From Bacteroidia bacterium (GTDB taxonomy: Bacteria > Bacteroidota > Bacteroidia > Flavobacteriales > Flavobacteriaceae): a DNA stretch of 10,549 nt. A program made the position numbers and the translations under genes. The DNA lies in NCBI GenBank assembly GCA_030429325.1, contig JAUICT010000039.1, positions 1 to 10,549 on the forward strand, written 5' to 3'. Shown in pieces: positions 6,491-10,549 of this stretch. The notes under the pieces were generated by a model. That model was not told the origin of the DNA, made no database searches, and was given only the letters and a program-made list of their open reading frames with translations. Positions within the stretch are counted from its first letter, which is position 1, and every line of letters starts with the position of its first letter.

Positions 6491-7555
6491 ATGAAACATG
6501 CATTTAAGACTATGATCAAATTAGCTTCCTTTTTTGGGTTTTTACTGTTCTTCCTAGGTTGTGGGGGAGAAAACGACCCTGCCAAGCTTTTTTCCATCCA
6601 ACTGGAAAACAACAACGTACAGCAACATCAGAAGGTAGGTGTCGCCATTAAAAACAAAAAAGATATCGAAATCTCCAGCGTCAAATACCTTATGGATGGG
6701 CAAGAACTTCCTTTGGAAAACAATCAACTTACCATGAATGCAAAAACTTTGGGAAACAAAACGCTTGTGGCCCAAATTGAAATTGAGGGACAGACTGTGG
6801 AAATCAAGGAAGATTTTCGGTTGTTGGCCGCCCAAGCTCCTGAAATATACACCTATGAAATTGTGAATACTTATCCCCACGACCCTAAGGCTTACACCCA
6901 AGGCTTGGAGTTCCATAACGGTACACTTTATGAAAGCACGGGAAAAAAAGGGGCTTCCACTGTCAGAAAAGTGAATTTTGAAACTGGGGAAGTGCTCCAA
7001 AAAATAGATTTGGACAATACCGTCTTCGGCGAAGGCATTACCCTTCTCAATGACAAGTTGTACCAACTCACTTGGCAAAGTGGTCTCGGTTATGTTTACA
7101 ATGCCTCCAACTTGGAAAAAATCAGAAACTTCTCCTACGGCAAGAGCCGTGAAGGTTGGGGACTCTGCAACGATGGCCAAAAACTCTACAAAAGCGACGG
7201 CACGGAAAAAATTTGGTTTTTAGACCCTGAATCCCTTGAGGAAGTGGGCCATATTGAAACCGCAACCAATAAATCCATTTTCAACAAGGCCAACGAACTG
7301 GAGTACGTGAACGGAAAAATCTATGCCAACGTCTATCAAAAGGAAAGCATGATGATCATTGATGCTACCTCAGGGGCCATTGAGGGCGTGATCAACTTTG
7401 GTGGACTCAAGAGCAAGGTTAAAAAAGGGCCGGACTGGGACGATACCAACTCTGTGCTAAACGGCGTGGCTTACCACAAAGACAGGGGCACTTTTTTTGT
7501 GACCGGAAAAAATTGGGACAAACTCTTTGAGGTGAACATCCGTAAAAAAGATTGA
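6491..7555 (+). CDS. Glutaminyl-peptide cyclotransferase (plant-type), lipoprotein
   Basis: The product has 354 residues. The signal peptide ends in a lipobox, FFLGC, with lipidated Cys24. Residues about 33-115 form a small beta-sandwich-like domain. Residues about 120-354 match the five-bladed beta-propeller glutaminyl cyclases of the Carica papaya type (Glu_cyclase_2). Landmarks are AYTQGLEF (134-141), YESTG (147-151), FGEGITLLNDKLYQLTW (179-195), EGWGL (221-225), LYKSDGT (232-238), NELEYVNG (268-275), LNGVAY (323-328) and FVTGKNWDKLFEV (336-348). The enzyme turns N-terminal Gln of peptides or proteins into pyroglutamate, protecting them from aminopeptidases. The lipid anchor places it in the envelope, where exported proteins with N-terminal Gln would be its substrates. 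It is the first gene of a three-gene operon; its TGA overlaps the ATG of the thioesterase by one base. Confidence 0.93.
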   Translation: MKHAFKTMIKLASFFGFLLFFLGCGGENDPAKLFSIQLENNNVQQHQKVGVAIKNKKDIEISSVKYLMDGQELPLENNQLTMNAKTLGNKTLVAQIEIEGQTVEIKEDFRLLAAQAPEIYTYEIVNTYPHDPKAYTQGLEFHNGTLYESTGKKGASTVRKVNFETGEVLQKIDLDNTVFGEGITLLNDKLYQLTWQSGLGYVYNASNLEKIRNFSYGKSREGWGLCNDGQKLYKSDGTEKIWFLDPESLEEVGHIETATNKSIFNKANELEYVNGKIYANVYQKESMMIIDATSGAIEGVINFGGLKSKVKKGPDWDDTNSVLNGVAYHKDRGTFFVTGKNWDKLFEVNIRKKD

Positions 7556-7944
7556 TGAAGACCTATACCGAAGTCTTGAATGTATCCCCGGAAGACCTGG
7601 ATGATCTTGACCATGTCAACAATATTCGTTACGTGGAATGGATTCAGGATATTTCCAAAAAGCACTGGGAAAAGGTTGCCCCGCAAGCCATGCGCAACGA
7701 AATGGCCTGGGTAGTTCGCAACCACAATATCAACTACCTAAAATCTGCCGTATTGGGAGATACGCTTCAAGTTTCTACCTATATTAAGAACAATACTGGC
7801 CCGTTGTCCGTACGTGTTGTGGAAATCAAAAACAATAAAACAGGCCAACTTTTAGTTAATGCCCATACAGAGTGGTGTCTTTTGGATGCGAGGACGTTTC
7901 GTCCCAAACGCGTTCCCGAGGCCATCAACAACTTATTTTTATAG
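7555..7944 (+). CDS. Acyl-CoA thioesterase, 4HBT hotdog family (YbgC/FadM-like)
   Basis: The 129-residue protein has the length and plan of a single hotdog-fold thioesterase. The active-site signature DDLDHVNNIRYVEWI (16-30) matches the D-x-x-x-H-V-N-N-x-x-Y-v-e-W pattern of 4-hydroxybenzoyl-CoA/YbgC-like enzymes, with His20, Asn22-Asn23 and Tyr26. The central strands follow, with INYLKSAVLGDTLQV (59-73) and NAHTEWCLLD (102-111). No signal peptide is present, so it is cytoplasmic and probably hydrolyses an acyl-CoA; chain length cannot be read from sequence. The ATG at 7555 shares its A with the TGA of the cyclase gene (TGATG), indicating translational coupling; an in-frame TTG at 7552 is less likely. 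Its TAG stop in turn overlaps the GTG start of the next gene. Confidence 0.9.
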   Translation: MKTYTEVLNVSPEDLDDLDHVNNIRYVEWIQDISKKHWEKVAPQAMRNEMAWVVRNHNINYLKSAVLGDTLQVSTYIKNNTGPLSVRVVEIKNNKTGQLLVNAHTEWCLLDARTFRPKRVPEAINNLFL

Positions 7945-9485
7945 TGGACCGTTGGCACATAAACCTTGTTTCTGCCATGACAGGGATTTTCCTTGTTGTG
8001 ATGGGAGCATCGTGCCGAAAGGATTTTGACTACACTCCCAGCACTGGCCAATTAACGTTTTCCAAGGATACCGTTTTTCTGGATACCGTTTTTACAAACA
8101 TCGGAAGTAGCACTTATACCCTAAAGGTATACAACCCCACCAACAATGACATTTTGATACCCTATGTGGGATTGGAAACCGGACAGAGCAGCAGTTATCG
8201 CCTCAATGTGGATGGTATGGCGGGAAAAGAGTTCGACAATGTACCTCTACTGGCCAAGGACAGCCTTTTTGTCTTCATCGAGACCACTTTTGACATCACC
8301 CCGACCACTACCAACGAATTTTTGTATACCGAAAGCCTCTTATTTGGAAATGGCACTTCAAACCAAAAAGTGGAATTGGTCACCTTGGTCAAGGATGCCG
8401 TTTTTTTATATCCCACTACCCATTCGGATGGTACCAAGGAAACATTGGTCTTGGGCCAGGATGAAACGGGGAACGACATTACTGTGGAAGGTTTCTACCT
8501 AGAACCTGACCAGCTCAATTTTACCCAAGAGAAACCTTATGTAATCTATGGCTATGCTGCCGTTCCCGAAGGGAACACGCTCACCATGCAGCCCGGAACA
8601 CGGGTTCACTTTCATAACCGTTCCGGAATTTTGGTAGATGCAGGGGCGTCCATCCACATCAATGGTGCATTGAGTGAAAATCAAGAAACACTCGAAAATG
8701 AGGTCATCTTTGAGGGTGACCGCTTGGAGCCCAGTTTTGAAGATGTACCGGGACAATGGGGCACAGTTTGGATCAGGGAAGGCAGCAACAACAATATAAT
8801 AACACACCTAACCTTAAAAAATGCCACAGTGGGCCTACGGGTCTATGGTGACACTGTTTTGGACTCCCCCACCCTTACTTTGCGCAATACCCAAATCTAC
8901 AATAGTCAAGAATATAATCTTTGGGCCACGGCAGCCCATATCAATGCGGAAAATACGGTGTTGGGCAATGCAGGAACTTCATCCTTGTCTATTGACTTGG
9001 GTGGAAAGTACAATTTTGTGCACTGTACCTTGGCCAATTATTGGCCCCATAGCTTCAGGGTCGGGACCACCCTATATCTTTCCAATTTTTCCGGGGAAAT
9101 GACCAACGATTTGCAAAACGCCAACTTTACCAACTGTATCATAGCTGGCAATTTATCCAAGGAGCTGACCCTACTGCAAGACCCAAATGCCAATTTTAAC
9201 TTTACCTTTTCTCACTGTTTGCTACAGTTTAACGATAACAACGGTCAGGTTGGAGAAAATCCACTCTACAATTTTGACAATACGGCCCTTTACCGTAACA
9301 TAGTGTTGAACCAAGAACCAAGCTTTGTCAACCCATCTAAAAACCAAATGACCATTGATGAGAACTCTGCAGCCATAGACCTTGCCGATCCCAACGCTTC
9401 ACTTTCTGTTCCATTGGATCTTTTAGGGACGGATAGGACCCAAAATCCGGACATTGGAGCCTACGAATTTTTTTCCAACAACTGA
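7944..9485 (+). CDS. Lipoprotein with parallel beta-helix (choice-of-anchor-like) domain
   Basis: The product has 513 residues from GTG 7944, which overlaps the thioesterase TAG (TAGTG). The N-terminus WHINLVSAMTGIFLVVMGAS leads to Cys24, a probable lipobox though Gly at -3 is atypical; an ATG at 7977 is an alternative start with a very short signal. Residues 36-150 look like an Ig/ASH-type beta domain, starting LTFSKDTVFLDTVFTNIG, a 'DTV-DTVF' motif common in Bacteroidota surface lipoproteins. Residues about 195-470 resemble a right-handed parallel beta-helix: MQPGTRVHFHNRSGILVDAG, NNIITHLTLKNATVGLRVYG, TLTLRNTQIYNS, NANFTNCIIAGN, FNFTFSHCLLQFN. The end, GTDRTQNPDIGAYEF, is the usual last turn of such proteins. 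No catalytic lyase residues can be assigned, so it may be structural or glycan-binding. Translation coupled to the thioesterase suggests co-expression, not a shared pathway. Confidence 0.82.
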   Translation: MDRWHINLVSAMTGIFLVVMGASCRKDFDYTPSTGQLTFSKDTVFLDTVFTNIGSSTYTLKVYNPTNNDILIPYVGLETGQSSSYRLNVDGMAGKEFDNVPLLAKDSLFVFIETTFDITPTTTNEFLYTESLLFGNGTSNQKVELVTLVKDAVFLYPTTHSDGTKETLVLGQDETGNDITVEGFYLEPDQLNFTQEKPYVIYGYAAVPEGNTLTMQPGTRVHFHNRSGILVDAGASIHINGALSENQETLENEVIFEGDRLEPSFEDVPGQWGTVWIREGSNNNIITHLTLKNATVGLRVYGDTVLDSPTLTLRNTQIYNSQEYNLWATAAHINAENTVLGNAGTSSLSIDLGGKYNFVHCTLANYWPHSFRVGTTLYLSNFSGEMTNDLQNANFTNCIIAGNLSKELTLLQDPNANFNFTFSHCLLQFNDNNGQVGENPLYNFDNTALYRNIVLNQEPSFVNPSKNQMTIDENSAAIDLADPNASLSVPLDLLGTDRTQNPDIGAYEFFSNN

Positions 9486-9525
9486 TTTTTAACTGTTTTT
9501 TGGGAGAAATGTAGGAAAATAAACC

Positions 9526-9562
9526 TTTTTCAAGGGAAACCCCTAGTTTTTTTAAGGGAAAA
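9526..9562. repeat. Pair of 15-bp direct repeats 22 bp apart, candidate operator
   Basis: TTTTTCAAGGGAAAC (9526-9540) and TTTTTTAAGGGAAAA (9548-9562) match at 13 of 15 positions with a start-to-start distance of 22 bp, about two helical turns. They lie 52 bases upstream of the LytTR gene start. LytTR-domain regulators typically bind two direct repeats spaced about 21-22 bp, so this is a candidate autoregulatory site. The promoter downstream is weak (TAACTTGC at 9590-9597), as expected for an activated gene. Confidence 0.45.
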
Positions 9563-9613
9563 CTGTAATGAGTTTATTTGGCACGTTAGTAACTTGCAAT
9601 CAGCATTTTGCAT

Positions 9614-10345
9614 ATGGATTATACCTACACCATAATAGACTCTAACGCCTCTTCCAAGCTCCAATTGCAGCTCTATCTGCAGGAGTACGAAGATTTTACT
9701 TGCGCAGGGGTCGCCACAAGTGCTTCGGAAGGATTGGACATTATTTTAAAGTTCACTCCAGACGTGGTACTCATTAATTTGGCCGAAGATGGTTTGGAGT
9801 ATTTTCAAATGGTAACGGAACTCAACCAGTACATGCCCAACTTGCCCATCATTATTGGGTATGCCACTACCAAAAAGTATGCATACAATGCCATTAAGAG
9901 TGGCTTTTTCGACTATTGGATACTGCCTCATAATGAATTTGATGTTAGAAAGACCATTATGAGGCTTCGCAAATTGCACCCCAAGCACAACATCCCATCC
10001 ACCATTTGCCTTAAGTCCTATAATGATTATAGGTATCTGGACACCAAGGATATTCTATATCTAAAATCGGACAACAACGCCACCGACTTCTTTATGAGGG
10101 ACGGCAACGTGGTCAGTGCCTTTAAGACCCTGAAATCTTTTGAAGACCTATTGCCTGCCGGTTTTGTTCGGATTCACCAAAGTTATATCCTTAACAGCCG
10201 GTATGTTTCCCGTATAAATTATGGCAAGTCTTTGTGCACACTCAAAAATGGCCAGGACGAACTCCCCTTCTCCAAAACCTACAAGGGCAAGATAGACGCC
10301 CTTAAGGAAATGCTCTCCAAAACTGCAGTAGGAGAGTTAAATTGA
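9614..10345 (+). CDS. LytTR DNA-binding regulator with degenerate receiver domain
   Basis: The product has 243 residues. Residues 1-118 have the fold pattern of a response-regulator receiver, but its functional residues are changed. The acidic pair is Asp9-Ser10; the phosphoacceptor position in DVVLINL is Asn55; the switch Thr position is Ala84; the conserved Lys before Pro is Leu104 (DYWILP). Residues about 130-238 form a LytTR DNA-binding domain: YLDTKDILYLKSDNNAT (141-157), then FVRIHQSYILN (184-194), the hallmark motif, and LPFSKTYKGKI (217-227). A phosphorylation-independent transcription factor is the likeliest reading. The ATG at 9614 is chosen over an in-frame TTG at 9608. No histidine kinase lies next to it in the window. 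Phased direct repeats on both sides suggest autoregulation and control of the following lipoprotein gene. Confidence 0.9.
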   Translation: MDYTYTIIDSNASSKLQLQLYLQEYEDFTCAGVATSASEGLDIILKFTPDVVLINLAEDGLEYFQMVTELNQYMPNLPIIIGYATTKKYAYNAIKSGFFDYWILPHNEFDVRKTIMRLRKLHPKHNIPSTICLKSYNDYRYLDTKDILYLKSDNNATDFFMRDGNVVSAFKTLKSFEDLLPAGFVRIHQSYILNSRYVSRINYGKSLCTLKNGQDELPFSKTYKGKIDALKEMLSKTAVGELN

Positions 10346-10349
10346 TCAA

Positions 10350-10416
10350 ATTCTAGCAGATTTAAGTAAAATTCTAGCAGAATCCCTACAGATTCTAAAT
10401 ACCCCCTACTATTCTG
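10350..10416. repeat. Phased ATTCT direct-repeat array, candidate LytTR operator
   Basis: ATTCTAGCAGA occurs at 10350-10360 and again, identical, at 10371-10381. ATTCTA recurs at 10392 and ATTCTG at 10411, giving start-to-start distances of 21, 21 and 19 bp. CCCTAC precedes the third and fourth units (10384-10389 and 10404-10409). All copies lie on one face of the helix, immediately upstream of the putative promoter of the next gene. The pattern fits tandem binding of a LytTR-type regulator; which protein binds is inference. Confidence 0.6.
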
Positions 10417-10436
10417 CGCTTCTTCATATTAGGTCG

Positions 10437-10444
10437 ATAATTTG
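10437..10444 (+). promoter_or_regulatory. Weak -7-like element before the last lipoprotein gene
   Basis: ATAATTTG resembles TAnnTTTG with the TA misplaced, and no good -33 TTTG is present. Transcription from about 10449 would leave a leader near 35 nt before the ATG at 10484. The weak match directly downstream of the ATTCT array is what an activator-dependent promoter would look like. The assignment is tentative. Confidence 0.3.
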
Positions 10445-10483
10445 GCGGTATGAACCTATTTATTAAACCATAAACCTAATATT

Positions 10484-10549
10484 ATGAAAAAATTACTTTC
10501 TATTGCTGCGATTGCCCTTTTGACCACTGGACTATTCTCTTGCGAAGCG
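10484..10549 (+). CDS. Lipoprotein, N-terminal signal only (partial, runs off the window)
   Basis: Twenty-two codons are visible: MKKLLSIAAIALLTTGLFSC, then EA at the window edge. This is a textbook lipoprotein signal peptide: Lys-Lys n-region, hydrophobic core and LFSC lipobox with Cys20. The mature protein lies outside, so no function can be given. Its start follows an AT-rich leader, and it is preceded by the phased ATTCT repeats that separate it from the LytTR gene. It is co-directional with that gene but 138 bp away, with its own probable control region, and may be a direct target of the regulator. Confidence 0.8.
   Translation, partial: MKKLLSIAAIALLTTGLFSCEA

Noticed and set aside
6554..7180. 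A 208-codon minus-strand frame opposite the glutaminyl cyclase gene
   Set aside because: The plus strand carries an unmistakable cyclase; the antisense product has no motif and no promoter-like sequence.
7872..7943. N-terminal extension of the beta-helix lipoprotein frame, back into the thioesterase gene
   Set aside because: It would overlap the thioesterase by 24 codons and bury the signal peptide; the GTG at 7944 (or ATG at 7977) places the hydrophobic segment at the N-terminus.
9491..9566. AACTGT occurring twice (9491-9496 and 9561-9566) as a LytTR-type motif pair
   Set aside because: The copies are 70 bp apart, far from the two-turn spacing of LytTR sites, and six-base matches in AT-rich DNA are expected by chance.
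10350..10416. Possible CRISPR-like array
   Set aside because: The repeated unit is only 6-11 bp with about 10-bp gaps, decays along the array and has no cas genes nearby; operator repeats explain it better.

Overview
The window reads as a piece of core chromosome from a member of the Bacteroidota, most likely family Flavobacteriaceae. Three things support this. Promoters match the TAnnTTTG (-7) / TTTG-like (-33) pattern of this phylum, typically 15-20 nt before start codons with no strong Shine-Dalgarno. Lipoprotein signal peptides are abundant. The protein families are flavobacterial in style: a YbiT-like ABC-F, a plant-type glutaminyl cyclase, a TlpA-like lipoprotein and a LytTR regulator. 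A marine genus such as Allomuricauda is possible, but that is a guess. I see no transposase, phage gene, CRISPR array, tRNA or rRNA. No stretch over about 210 bases lacks a gene.

Layout, left to right. The C-terminal end of pheT (+) meets a secreted FAS1/fasciclin-domain protein (-) with no gap. A 210-bp divergent spacer leads to an unrecognised two-TM membrane protein (+), whose stop codon overlaps that of an ABC-F ATPase (-). A divergent spacer with a promoter on each strand leads to a lipoprotein with a cysteine-less thioredoxin-like domain (+). A hairpin terminator then serves the minus-strand block, which is, in order of transcription, the small SRP RNA (ffs), a short-chain dehydrogenase and a transaldolase. 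From a spacer shared with ffs, a plus-strand operon begins: glutaminyl-peptide cyclotransferase lipoprotein, hotdog thioesterase and a beta-helix lipoprotein. These are stitched together by one-base stop/start overlaps (TGATG, TAGTG). Last come a LytTR-type regulator and the first 22 codons of another lipoprotein.

The most interesting part is the right end. The LytTR protein has a receiver-like domain that has lost the phosphoacceptor Asp (Asn55), the switch Thr (Ala84) and the conserved Lys (Leu104), so it is probably not a classical phospho-switch. It is flanked by two sets of direct repeats with the spacing LytTR dimers prefer: a pair 22 bp apart upstream of its own gene, and an ATTCT array phased at 21, 21 and 19 bp before the next lipoprotein gene. 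This suggests a small autoregulated circuit with an adjacent lipoprotein target.

Two further proteins carry coherent losses of catalytic residues. The ABC-F keeps one complete composite ATP site and has lost both halves of the other. The TlpA-like lipoprotein lacks the CxxC motif and probably the cis-proline. Functions of the SDR, the membrane protein, the beta-helix lipoprotein and the last lipoprotein cannot be fixed from sequence alone.
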